Shown piece by piece: positions 50,903 to 59,615 of a DNA stretch of 64,000 nt (its first letter is position 1; every line of letters begins with the position of its first letter). The notes under the pieces were generated by a model, which worked only from the letters and a program-made list of their open reading frames with translations, searched no databases and was not told the DNA's origin. A program made the translations under genes and the position numbers. The stretch comes from UMGS1820 sp045615805 (GTDB lineage: Bacteria > Bacillota > Clostridia > Monoglobales > Monoglobaceae). Location: the NCBI GenBank assembly GCA_045615805.1, contig JAZLFN010000031.1, forward strand, positions 52,638 to 116,637. The letters run 5' to 3'.

Positions 50903-51079
50903 CCGTAGGGGACGCCAATGGCATCCCCTACATGTGTATTTCACGTAGTTCATCGTAGGGGCTCCGCTTGCTGAGCCCGTTTTTATTTCATTGTTTTCCG
51001 CGTGGTTTTGCGATAATGACAGCGGGCGCCCGTTGCCGTTTCCGCCTTTTACACAAGCAATAGGAAGAATATAATTTGT

Positions 51080-51104
51080 CATCGCTGCCGGCGATGCTTT
51101 TTTT
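51080..51104 (+). terminator. Terminator-like hairpin before the P-type ATPase
   Basis: The stem CATCGC/GCGATG with loop TGCCG is followed by CTTTTTTTAT. It lies 64 bases before the ATPase start and may end upstream transcription or act as an attenuator. Confidence 0.6.
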
Positions 51105-51167
51105 ATATCATAAAATTAATCTTGTCCGCATAACATTTAAAGACGAATGTTTTGCGGAGGATACATA

Positions 51168-53816
51168 ATGAACAACATAAAAGGTTTAACCGGTGCCGAA
51201 GCGGAAAAGTCGGCGAAAAAGTACGGTAAAAATATTATTTCAAACAAGAAGAAAAAGACATTTTTTGATGTATATTGGGACAAGTACAACGACCCCATAA
51301 TAAAGGTGTTGCTTTTGGCGCTGGGCATAAATGTCATATTCACATTTTTGGGAAAGGTTGATTGGCACGAATGTGCAGGGATTTTGTTGTCCGTGATAAT
51401 TTCAACCTTTGTTTCCGCAATATCGGAATACAGTAACGAAAACACATTTTTAAAGCTTCAAAGCAAAGCGTCTATGACAAAGTGCAAGGTATGGCGTGAC
51501 AACAAAATATGTGAAATATATGTGTCGGATACTGTTGTTGGGGATTATGTGCTTTTGCAGTCGGGGGATATAATTCCTGCGGACGGAAGAATAACAGAGG
51601 GCAGAATATCCGTTGACCAGTCGCCTCTTACGGGGGAGAGCAAGGAAGCGGAAAAACATGCAACCGGAATTATGCCCAAAACCAAATTCAATGATTTCTG
51701 GAACGAATATAATGTGTTTAAAGGCTGTGTTGTCTGCTCCGGCGAAGCGAATATGATAATTGACGAGATAGGCGACAATACGGTTTACGGAAAGTTGTCC
51801 CTTGAAGCACAGGAGGAAACACGGGAAAGTCCTCTCGGGATAAAGCTTTCAAAGCTTGCCAAAAGCATAAGCAGATTCGGTGTTATAAGTGCAGTAATAA
51901 TTGTTATATTAAGCTTTTTAAATAATGCGTTTATAGCAAATGCCTTTGATTCTGTGAGGATTGCGGCTTATTTTTCCGATACGGCACAGGTTTTGTCGGA
52001 CTTGGTAAGTTCAATAATAATCGGCATAATCGTAATTGTTGTTGCTGTTCCCGAGGGACTTCCCTTAATGATTGCAATAGTCTGCTCCCTTAATATGAAA
52101 AAGATGCTTAAAGCAAATGTGCTTGTAAGGAAAATAATCGGGATAGAAACTGCAGGGGGAATAAATGTTTTGTTCACGGACAAAACGGGAACAATAACAA
52201 AGGGCGAGCCGGAAGTCATTAAGTTTTTAACGGGGGATTTGAAAGAATACGAAAGCTTTGATATGTTCGGCGAAGCGTTTAAAAGGCTTTACGGACTTTC
52301 CGTGGTTCACAATTCAATGGCAAGGTATTCGGGAAATGAAATTATCGGCGGAAACGGGACCGAAAAAGCTTTGCTCAGGTTTGCCGCAAAAAAAGGTGCT
52401 CGGGGAGTTGGATACGATTGTATCAAAAGCGTGCCCTTTTCCTCGGACAAAAAATATTCCTCAGCCGTAATAAAGGGGGAGGGCAAAAGGCTTACTCTTG
52501 TAAAGGGTGCACCCGAAATAATTTTGCCGCTGTGTAATAATATGTATACCCAAAAAGGAGATAAGGAAAAGCTTTTAAAAACGGATATAGATAAAAAAAT
52601 AAACGAATATGCAAAATCCGCAATGCGTCTTATAGCCATAGCCGTAAGCGAGGAGGATTATGACGGCGATATGCCGGAAAGTATGAATCTTTTGGGGATA
52701 GCGGCAATTTTTGATGATGTACGTCCCGAGGCAAGGTCTGCCGTAGAGGAGGTTTTGGGTGCAGGAATTTCCGTAATAATGATTACGGGCGACAGACGGG
52801 AAACGGCGGTGGCAATAGGTGAAAGGGCAGGGCTTTTAAAGAAGGGCGGTATTGTAACAGATTCAAAAGAGCTGTCGCGAATGACCGATGAAAAAATAAA
52901 AGAAATTCTGCCCAGGCTTTGCATTGTGGCAAGGGCGATGCCCGGGGATAAAAGCCGTCTTGTAAAGATAGCTCAAAGTATGAATCTTGTAGTGGGTATG
53001 ACAGGCGACGGTGTAAACGATGTGCCGGCGCTTAAGCTTTCGGATGTTGGATTTTCTATGGGAGGCGGGACAGAGGCTGCCGCTGCCGCTTCGGATATTG
53101 TCATTCTGGACGATAACTTCATATCTGTAAAAAACGCTGTCTTATACGGCAGAACAATTTTTGAAAGTATAAAAAAGTTTATTAAGTTTCAGCTTACCAT
53201 AAATGTTGCGGCAGTCGCCGTTTCAATGCTCGGCCCCATTGTGGGAGTGGAAAAACCTCTTGATATTTCACAGATGATATGGACAAATCTTATGATAGAC
53301 TCCCTCGCCGCCATAGCCTTCGGAGGTGAGCCGGCTCTTTCAAAATATATGAAAAGCAAGCCGAGAAGCAGAGATGAAAATATTCTGGACAAAAATATGT
53401 GGAGCGGAATAATCACAAACGGACTTTATATCTCGTTTTTAAGCCTTGTGTTTTTCACGGTTCCGTCGTATCGGGCATTGTTCCGGGAGGGCGCAGGCGA
53501 CATATACTTTTACACGGGATACTTCACATTTTTTATTTTCATAAGCATTTTTAATGCCTTTAACGCAAGGTGCGATGAAATAAATATATTAAAAGACATT
53601 TCCAAAAACAAGCAATTTGTAACGGTAATGGCGTTGATTTCTCTGATACAGGTAGTGATGACATATTTCGGTGGAGCAATCCTCAGAACGGCAGGACTTA
53701 CAGGGAGCGAATGGGCGGTTGTCCTTTTGACGGCGGCGACAATTTTCCCTGTGGATATAATAAGAAAAATTATAATAAAAAGAAAAGATTACCCAAAAAA
53801 CAGCAAGGGGAATTAA
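51168..53816 (+). CDS. Calcium-type P-type ATPase (P2B-like)
   Basis: The 882-residue ion pump has the P2-ATPase layout: an N-terminal cation-ATPase segment, actuator loop with SPLTGESKEA, the membrane PEGLP motif (VAVPEGLPLMIAI), phosphorylated Asp338 in FTDKTGTITKG, and TGDGVNDVPALK in the hinge. About ten membrane helices are visible. Members without an N-terminal regulatory extension typically export Ca2+; ion specificity is inferred. The ATG at 51168 has GCGGAGGATACATA upstream. Gene neighbours give no hint. Confidence 0.9.
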   Translation: MNNIKGLTGAEAEKSAKKYGKNIISNKKKKTFFDVYWDKYNDPIIKVLLLALGINVIFTFLGKVDWHECAGILLSVIISTFVSAISEYSNENTFLKLQSKASMTKCKVWRDNKICEIYVSDTVVGDYVLLQSGDIIPADGRITEGRISVDQSPLTGESKEAEKHATGIMPKTKFNDFWNEYNVFKGCVVCSGEANMIIDEIGDNTVYGKLSLEAQEETRESPLGIKLSKLAKSISRFGVISAVIIVILSFLNNAFIANAFDSVRIAAYFSDTAQVLSDLVSSIIIGIIVIVVAVPEGLPLMIAIVCSLNMKKMLKANVLVRKIIGIETAGGINVLFTDKTGTITKGEPEVIKFLTGDLKEYESFDMFGEAFKRLYGLSVVHNSMARYSGNEIIGGNGTEKALLRFAAKKGARGVGYDCIKSVPFSSDKKYSSAVIKGEGKRLTLVKGAPEIILPLCNNMYTQKGDKEKLLKTDIDKKINEYAKSAMRLIAIAVSEEDYDGDMPESMNLLGIAAIFDDVRPEARSAVEEVLGAGISVIMITGDRRETAVAIGERAGLLKKGGIVTDSKELSRMTDEKIKEILPRLCIVARAMPGDKSRLVKIAQSMNLVVGMTGDGVNDVPALKLSDVGFSMGGGTEAAAAASDIVILDDNFISVKNAVLYGRTIFESIKKFIKFQLTINVAAVAVSMLGPIVGVEKPLDISQMIWTNLMIDSLAAIAFGGEPALSKYMKSKPRSRDENILDKNMWSGIITNGLYISFLSLVFFTVPSYRALFREGAGDIYFYTGYFTFFIFISIFNAFNARCDEINILKDISKNKQFVTVMALISLIQVVMTYFGGAILRTAGLTGSEWAVVLLTAATIFPVDIIRKIIIKRKDYPKNSKGN

Positions 53817-53883
53817 AAACGAATTTTCTGCACAGACTCAAATTAAGATAAGACATTGACGATTTAAACGGATGGGTGAGTTT

Positions 53884-55035
53884 ATGAACAAAAAATATAT
53901 ATGCTTTTTTATGATATGGGCGATAGTGATATCCCTCAGCACAAGAGTATATGCAAAGCTTGAATTGTCGGCACAATCTGCAATTCTTGCAGAAAAAAAC
54001 ACAGGCAGAATTTTATATGAAAAGAACGCCGACAAAAAAATGCCTGTGGCAAGCACCACAAAAATTATGACGGCTGTTGTTGCTCTTGAACAGGAGGATA
54101 TAAAGCTTGATGACATAATAGAAATATCGGAAAACGCCTCAAATGTGGAGGGTTCAAGTATGTATCTTCAAAAAGGTGAAAAGCTGACGCTTAAAGAGCT
54201 TCTGTACGGACTTATGCTGTCCTCGGGGAATGACGCCGCCGTTGCAATTTCCGAGGCGATTTCTCAAAATGGCGAGGATTTTGTAAAGCAAATGAATGAC
54301 AAAGCAGCGGAAATCGGAGCGAAAGACACTCATTTTAAAAATCCCAACGGACTTCCCGATGAGGACCATTATTCAACTGCAAGAAATATGATGAAAATAA
54401 CGGCTTATGCTATGTCAAATCCTGCGTTCAGAGAAATTGTTTCAACAAAATCCTATAAAATCGAGGGAGAGGGCAAAGCGTATCCGAGGACAATTGCAAA
54501 CCATAACAAGCTTCTTAATATGTATAAAGGGTGCATAGGAGTAAAAACAGGGTACACAAAAGAGGCAGGGAGATGTCTTGTAAGTGCCGCAGAGCGTGAC
54601 GGAATGACTCTTTTGTGTGTAACGCTGAATGCTTCCGATGATTGGAACGACCATATGAGCCTTTATGACTATGCTTATGAAAATTACGAATACAGAAGAA
54701 TTGTAAGTAAGGATATTCCTGTGTGCAAGGTAAAAATCAAAGGCTCGGAAAGTGAAGAAAACAACGTTTATCCCGGAAGCGATGTTCATTATCCCATGGA
54801 AAAGGGAGAGGGATATACATTGGAAACGGAGATATGGCAAGAGCTTTCCGCACCTATGAAAAACGGCGACCAAGTTGGCAGGATAATGCTTCAAATGGAG
54901 GGAAGAAATGCAGAAATCCCCATAGTTCTTCACGAGGATATAAATGTAGACTATTCGGGAAAATACGGCGGACTTACCTTTGCTCAAAGTCTTTCGGGAA
55001 TGTTTTTAAGGTGGCTTGGACTTACAATTGAATAA
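53884..55035 (+). CDS. D-alanyl-D-alanine carboxypeptidase (class C-type low-molecular PBP, S11)
   Basis: This secreted 383-residue enzyme removes the terminal D-Ala from peptidoglycan stems. A signal peptide (KKYICFFMIWAIV ... VYA) is followed by the S11 motifs Ser57-Thr-Thr-Lys60 in VASTTKIMT, Ser114-Gly-Asn in LSSGNDAAV and Lys221-Thr-Gly in GVKTGYT. A C-terminal PBP5-like beta domain and an amphipathic tail (LSGMFLRWLG) follow, probably peripheral membrane binding. DacF (sporulation) and DacA (vegetative) types cannot be told apart. Another in-frame ATG lies four codons upstream. Confidence 0.92.
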   Translation: MNKKYICFFMIWAIVISLSTRVYAKLELSAQSAILAEKNTGRILYEKNADKKMPVASTTKIMTAVVALEQEDIKLDDIIEISENASNVEGSSMYLQKGEKLTLKELLYGLMLSSGNDAAVAISEAISQNGEDFVKQMNDKAAEIGAKDTHFKNPNGLPDEDHYSTARNMMKITAYAMSNPAFREIVSTKSYKIEGEGKAYPRTIANHNKLLNMYKGCIGVKTGYTKEAGRCLVSAAERDGMTLLCVTLNASDDWNDHMSLYDYAYENYEYRRIVSKDIPVCKVKIKGSESEENNVYPGSDVHYPMEKGEGYTLETEIWQELSAPMKNGDQVGRIMLQMEGRNAEIPIVLHEDINVDYSGKYGGLTFAQSLSGMFLRWLGLTIE

Positions 55036-55105
55036 AGATTGTTAAATTTTATACAAACTGCACAAAATATCTTTTTTAAAGTTTAAATATTAAGGAAAAA
55101 AAAGG

Positions 55106-55134
55106 TTGCTTTAAAATTAAATATAGGATATAAT
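55106..55134 (+). promoter_or_regulatory. Sigma-A promoter of rluB and the decarboxylase cluster
   Basis: -35 TTGCTT (55106-55111), a 17-base spacer and -10 TATAAT (55129-55134). The leader of about 65 bases contains GTGTTT ... AAACAC (55166-55185), a small stem before the ribosome site. Confidence 0.7.
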
Positions 55135-55208
55135 AACACTATATAACCTAAAATAGGGGAGTATAGTGTTTTTTTATGTAAACACATAGGAAGGAGATGG
55201 GTTACAGG

Positions 55209-55985
55209 GTGCTGAGATTGCAGAAATATCTTGCGGATTGCGGAGTTGCGTCAAGGCGTGGTGCCGAAGAAATAATCAAAAGCGGCCGTGTCAGCGTAAA
55301 CGGCGAAACGGTTCGTGAGATGGGCGTAAAGGTTGACGAAGAAAAGGATGTTGTAGCCCTTGACGGAAAGCCTGTCAGAATAAGACATAATATGATTTAT
55401 ATTATGCTTAATAAGCCTGTAGGGTTTGTTACCACCGTTTCCGATGATAAGGGGAGAGATACGGTTATGTCCCTTGTATCGGACATTCCGGAGAGAATTT
55501 ATCCAGTGGGCAGACTTGATTATGACACGGAAGGTCTGCTTCTTATGACAAATGACGGCAATCTGACATATAAAATCACCCATCCCAAAAATAACATTGA
55601 AAAAACCTACGAAGCGGAGGTTACGGGAAATATAGGACAGGACACCATTATAAATCTCCGAAAAGGGGTATATATCGACGGAGCCAAAACAGCTCCGGCA
55701 AAGGTTGAGATTATCGGTGCTACACGACTCGGAACAAAGCTTAAAATTACAATTCACGAGGGACGAAACAGACAGGTCAGAAAAATGTTCGAGGCGGTAG
55801 GCTGTATAGTAAAAAAATTGAAACGCACCGAGGAGGCAGGACTTAAGCTTGGACATATTCCTCTCGGAAGATGGAGAAAATTAAATGAGTCCGAGGTAAA
55901 TATGCTTAAAAAAATCGGTACGGGTAAAAAATCATCTGCCGAACAGACTAAAAAAATGTACGGCAAAAACAAGAAAAATTATTAA
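55209..55985 (+). CDS. rluB: 23S rRNA pseudouridine synthase RluB-like
   Basis: The 258-residue enzyme has an N-terminal S4 RNA-binding domain (LRLQKYLADCGVASRR) and the RsuA/RluB catalytic motif with Asp in GRLDYDTEGLLLMTNDG. It turns uridine into pseudouridine, probably at 23S position 2605. GTG at 55209 is preferred over the ATG at 55197, which directly abuts the AAGGAG site; the family starts close to RLQKYLA. The C-terminal tail is Lys-rich. It starts the transcript that continues into the decarboxylase genes 40 bases later. Confidence 0.92.
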   Translation: MLRLQKYLADCGVASRRGAEEIIKSGRVSVNGETVREMGVKVDEEKDVVALDGKPVRIRHNMIYIMLNKPVGFVTTVSDDKGRDTVMSLVSDIPERIYPVGRLDYDTEGLLLMTNDGNLTYKITHPKNNIEKTYEAEVTGNIGQDTIINLRKGVYIDGAKTAPAKVEIIGATRLGTKLKITIHEGRNRQVRKMFEAVGCIVKKLKRTEEAGLKLGHIPLGRWRKLNESEVNMLKKIGTGKKSSAEQTKKMYGKNKKNY

Positions 55986-56025
55986 ATCTTTAAAATAAAA
56001 ATTTATACTAAGGAGGTAACTTGTT

Positions 56026-57537
56026 ATGAGTAAATTGAGTGAGTTACAAGGCAAAAGAAGCAGTATAAGCTCAGGCGGCGGCGAAAAGATGATAAATGCT
56101 CAGCATAATATGGGCAAAAAGACCGCCCGTGAAAGACTTGATATGCTCTTTGATGAAGGAAGCTTTATAGAAATATGCGGATTTGTCACTCAAAGATACA
56201 ATGCCATGGATACAAATGACGGAGTATCTTACGAAGGTGTTGTCTGCGGATACGGAACCGTAGACGGACGCCTTGTGTATGCATATGCTCAGGATTACAC
56301 CGTTTTAAAAGGCTCGGTGGGGGAGATGCATACACAAAAAATTATTAAAACAATGGATATGGCGGCACGCATGGGAGCACCTGTTGTAGGAATTTTTGAT
56401 TCCGACGGAGCAAGAATAGAAGAAGGGCTTGATGCTCTTTGCGGATTTGGTGAAATATTCAGAAGATGTGCCAATTCATCAGGGGTTATTCCTCAGATAG
56501 CCGTTGTGTTGGGAAATTGTGCCGGAGGTACGGCTATTATCCCTGCCATGGCGGACTTTACATTTATGACAGAAAAGATTAGCAGAATGTTTGTAAACGG
56601 ACCTTCTGTTATAAAAGGTGATACAAACAAAGATGTTACGGCTGAAAATCTTGGCGGAGCGGAGGTTTCGGCATCGGTAAGCGGAAACGCAAGCGTAAAG
56701 ACAGAAACTGAAGAGGATTGCTTTAAAAGTGTAAGAGAGCTTTTATCTTACCTGCCTTCAAACAATCTGGACGGAGCTTTCGCACTTGAATGTACGGACG
56801 ATTTAAACAGAATTTCCGAAGATCTGAATACAGCCTGCGAAACCGATTATGATGTAAAAGCCGTTATTTCGGACATCTGCGACAACGGAGAATTTTTTGA
56901 AGTATATAAAGAATATGCAAAAAATATAGTTGCGGGATTTGCAAGATTTAACGGTATGCCCGTGGGAATTGTGGCAAATAACGGTGAGCTTCTTGACGGC
57001 AAAGCATCGGAAAAGGGAGCAAGGTTTGTAAGATTTTGCGACAGCTTTAATATTCCCGTTGTTTCTCTTACGGATGTATCGGGATTTGTTGCGGATATGG
57101 AACAGGAGCAAAACGGTCTTGCAAGACAAAGCGCAAAGCTTGCTTATGCATTTGCGGAGGCAACGGTTCCCAAAATCAATATCATACTCAAGAATGCATA
57201 CGGAAGCGCATACCTTGCAATGAACAGCAAGCAGATAGGCGCAGACCTTGTTTATGCATGGCAAGGAGCGGAAATATCCGTTATCGGAGCGGATACTGCG
57301 GCAACACTTTTGTTTGACGATTATGAAAACGCAAAGAACTCTGTGGACAAAAGAGAGAAAAACATTGCCGAATATAAAGAAAAGTACGCAAATCCTTATG
57401 TTGCGGCAAGCCGAGGCTATATTGACGATGTAATTGAGGCATCTGCAACAAGACCGAGGATTATAAGTGCTCTTGAAATGCTTATAAGCAAAAGGGAAGC
57501 CCGTCCTGCCAAAAAGCACGGCAATATTCCCATGTAA
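56026..57537 (+). CDS. mmdA: Acyl-CoA carboxyltransferase, MmdA-like alpha subunit
   Basis: This 503-residue carboxyltransferase has the paired crotonase-like domains of the methylmalonyl-CoA/glutaconyl-CoA decarboxylase alpha family: KKTARERLDMLFDEGSF at the front, GIFDSDGARIEEGLDAL and VLGNCAGGTAIIPAM, then VVSLTDVSGFVADMEQEQNG. It moves CO2 from an acyl-CoA to biotin on the carrier protein. Substrate (methylmalonyl-, malonyl- or glutaconyl-CoA) is not decided by sequence. It is followed by the pump subunits, with TAAGGAGG at its stop. Confidence 0.85.
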   Translation: MSKLSELQGKRSSISSGGGEKMINAQHNMGKKTARERLDMLFDEGSFIEICGFVTQRYNAMDTNDGVSYEGVVCGYGTVDGRLVYAYAQDYTVLKGSVGEMHTQKIIKTMDMAARMGAPVVGIFDSDGARIEEGLDALCGFGEIFRRCANSSGVIPQIAVVLGNCAGGTAIIPAMADFTFMTEKISRMFVNGPSVIKGDTNKDVTAENLGGAEVSASVSGNASVKTETEEDCFKSVRELLSYLPSNNLDGAFALECTDDLNRISEDLNTACETDYDVKAVISDICDNGEFFEVYKEYAKNIVAGFARFNGMPVGIVANNGELLDGKASEKGARFVRFCDSFNIPVVSLTDVSGFVADMEQEQNGLARQSAKLAYAFAEATVPKINIILKNAYGSAYLAMNSKQIGADLVYAWQGAEISVIGADTAATLLFDDYENAKNSVDKREKNIAEYKEKYANPYVAASRGYIDDVIEASATRPRIISALEMLISKREARPAKKHGNIPM

Positions 57538-57551
57538 GGAGGTAGGCGGAT

Positions 57552-57914
57552 ATGACTGTAGGAGAAGCTTTGAGTAAAGGCTTAAGTGTAACGGGAACAG
57601 GTCTTATTATTGTGTTTTCCGTCCTGATAATACTTATGGTTGTTATGATGCTTATGAAGGTTATCTTCTATAAGCCTCAGCAACAGGAAACACAAAATTC
57701 ACAAAAGAAAAGCGAAGAAAAAGCGGATAAAAACATTTCGGATAATACTAAGGGAAATGACGAAGAGCTTATCGCGGTAATCACGGCGGCAATAGCGGCG
57801 TCACTTAACACATCCGAGTATAACCTGAAGATTAAAGCATTCAGGCGTATTACGAATTCCCAATCACAATGGAACAAGGCGGGAGTCAGAGATATAATTG
57901 ATTCAAGATTTTAG
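57552..57914 (+). CDS. OadG/MmdD-type small membrane subunit of the Na+ pump
   Basis: A 120-residue protein with one N-terminal membrane segment (TGTGLIIVFSVLIILMVVMM) and a polar, Lys/Glu-rich tail. It matches the OadG pattern GLSVTGTGLIIVFSVL and ends in a conserved-looking block (ITAAIAASLN, FRRI, WNKAGVRDIID). These subunits hold the complex together and speed decarboxylation. AAGGAGG is within the spacer after mmdA. Confidence 0.85.
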   Translation: MTVGEALSKGLSVTGTGLIIVFSVLIILMVVMMLMKVIFYKPQQQETQNSQKKSEEKADKNISDNTKGNDEELIAVITAAIAASLNTSEYNLKIKAFRRITNSQSQWNKAGVRDIIDSRF

Positions 57915-57925
57915 GAGGAGAAAAA

Positions 57926-58285
57926 ATGAGAAAATTTATTGTAAATGTAAACGGTAATTCATATGAAGTAGAAGTTGAAGAGATTTCGGAGGGCGGAAGC
58001 GTTAAGGCTCCGGTGCCTGCACCAGCTCCTGTTGCCGAGGCGGCTCCTGCACCGGTGTCAGCTCCGGCAGGCTCTGTAAGTGTAAACGCACCTATGCCCG
58101 GAAAAATTATGTCTGTTAATGTCAAGGTTGGCGACAGCGTAAACGAGGGTGATGTATTGTGCGTTATGGAAGCTATGAAGATGGAAAACGAAATTATGGC
58201 TCCTTCGGCAGGTAAGGTGGTTTCGGTTGCAGCAAAAAGCGGTGCTTCCGTAAATACGGGAGATTTGCTTGTTTCCTTGGGATAA
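57926..58285 (+). CDS. mmdC: Biotin carboxyl carrier protein
   Basis: The 119-residue protein carries a Pro/Ala-rich hinge (residues 30-52, PVPAPAPV) and a biotinyl domain with the lysine in VMEAMKMENEI. It shuttles carboxyl groups from the carboxyltransferase to the membrane pump. The gene is 11 bases after the small subunit. No carrier domain is attached to either carboxyltransferase of this cluster, so one carrier probably serves both. Confidence 0.93.
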   Translation: MRKFIVNVNGNSYEVEVEEISEGGSVKAPVPAPAPVAEAAPAPVSAPAGSVSVNAPMPGKIMSVNVKVGDSVNEGDVLCVMEAMKMENEIMAPSAGKVVSVAAKSGASVNTGDLLVSLG

Positions 58286-58325
58286 TTCACGGGATTAACT
58301 ATGGTTTACAGGAAAGGATGATATT

Positions 58326-59597
58326 GTGTTAGAAGGACTTTATAACTTTATGCAAAGCACAGGTATCGCCGCAATGATAAGCAATGCAAAGGACGCATTG
58401 GCAGCAGGTGCGTCGGGATTTGAGGGTATTGTTGCCGTAATAGGTACGCCCTTGATGATAGCGATTGCTTGTGTGCTGCTTTACCTTGCGATAGTAAAAC
58501 AGTTTGAGCCGTTGTTGCTTCTGCCCATAGCATTTGGTATGTTGCTTTCAAATTTGCCTATGCTTTCGGAGTCAAGTGCAATAATGATGCACCCCGAGTT
58601 TTTCACAGACCCGAAATACTTAGTTGACGGTCATCTTGATATGCAGATGATTTTTGCAAACGGAGGACTCCTTGATATGTTGTATTTAGGAGTTAAGCTT
58701 GGAATATATCCTCCGCTTATTTTCTTGGGCATAGGCTGTATGACCGATTTCGGACCCCTTATTGCAAATCCGAAAAGCATCATTTTAGGTGCGGCGGCAC
58801 AGCTTGGCGTATTTATTACATTTTTAGGTGCATTGGTGCTTGGTGCTTTGGGATTGGGCTTTGGCGTAAACGAGGCGGCTTCCATCGGTATTATTGGCGG
58901 AGCGGACGGACCTACTGCCATATATGTTACCAAAACTCTTGCACCTCAGCTTTTGCCGGCGATTGCCATTGCGGCGTATTCGTATATGGCACTTATTCCG
59001 GTTATCCAGCCGCCAATTATGAAGCTTTTGACAACAAAGAAAGAGCGTGGCATCGTCATGGAGCAGTTAAGACCGGTAAGCAAGACGGAAAAGATAATAT
59101 TCCCCATTGTTGTTACAATAGTTGTTGCACTTATTGTTCCCGATGCGGTGTCCTTGGTCGGATGCCTTATGCTGGGTAACCTGGCAAAGGAAAGCGGTGT
59201 TATAGACCGTCTGTCTAATACGGCACAGAACGGATTGATGAATACAATCACAATCTTTTTGGGCTTGACGGTTGGTGCAACTGCAAAGGCAAGCACCTTC
59301 CTTACAGCACAAACATTGGGTATTGTTGCTCTTGGTCTTGTGGCATTCTGCTTCTCAACGGCAGGCGGACTTATTTTAGGTAAGATTATGTGCAAGCTGA
59401 CAGGAGGAAAAATCAATCCTCTTATCGGTTCGGCAGGCGTGTCGGCAGTTCCCATGGCGGCTCGTGTTTCTCAGATGGTGGGACAAAAAGAAAATCCGTC
59501 AAACTTTTTGCTTATGCATGCAATGGGACCAAATGTTGCAGGTGTAATCGGTTCTGCGGTTGCCGCAGGCGTTTTCCTGTCAATGTTTGCAAAGTAA
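58326..59597 (+). CDS. Na+-pumping decarboxylase beta subunit (OadB/MmdB/GcdB)
   Basis: The 423-residue membrane protein has about ten helices and family motifs GIGCMTDFGPLIANPK, GFGVNEAASIGIIGGADGPT with the Na+-linked aspartate, and SAGVSAVPMAARVSQ. It decarboxylates carboxybiotin and exports Na+, making a sodium gradient. The start is GTG after AGGAAAGGATGATATT. Whether the whole complex uses oxaloacetate, methylmalonyl-CoA or both is unclear because both alpha subunits flank it. Confidence 0.93.
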   Translation: MLEGLYNFMQSTGIAAMISNAKDALAAGASGFEGIVAVIGTPLMIAIACVLLYLAIVKQFEPLLLLPIAFGMLLSNLPMLSESSAIMMHPEFFTDPKYLVDGHLDMQMIFANGGLLDMLYLGVKLGIYPPLIFLGIGCMTDFGPLIANPKSIILGAAAQLGVFITFLGALVLGALGLGFGVNEAASIGIIGGADGPTAIYVTKTLAPQLLPAIAIAAYSYMALIPVIQPPIMKLLTTKKERGIVMEQLRPVSKTEKIIFPIVVTIVVALIVPDAVSLVGCLMLGNLAKESGVIDRLSNTAQNGLMNTITIFLGLTVGATAKASTFLTAQTLGIVALGLVAFCFSTAGGLILGKIMCKLTGGKINPLIGSAGVSAVPMAARVSQMVGQKENPSNFLLMHAMGPNVAGVIGSAVAAGVFLSMFAK

Positions 59598-59615
59598 TAC
59601 AAGGAGGTTAAAGAT

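Larger units (their letters stand above)
50772..51079. other. Gene-free interval with a multi-hairpin repeat element
   Basis: Nothing coding was found between the ABC gene and the ATPase gene. A mosaic of stem-loops fills it: a 16-bp stem (50819-50855), GGGG-ATT-CCCC, CCCGAG...CTCGGG (50881-50899) and GTAGGGGA...TCCCCTAC. Part of it (50862-50902) recurs at 62138-62179. Confidence 0.6.

Noticed and set aside
56803..57519. 238-codon minus-strand frame within mmdA
   Set aside because: Antisense shadow of a clear carboxyltransferase, rich in Cys and aromatic residues, without a start signal.
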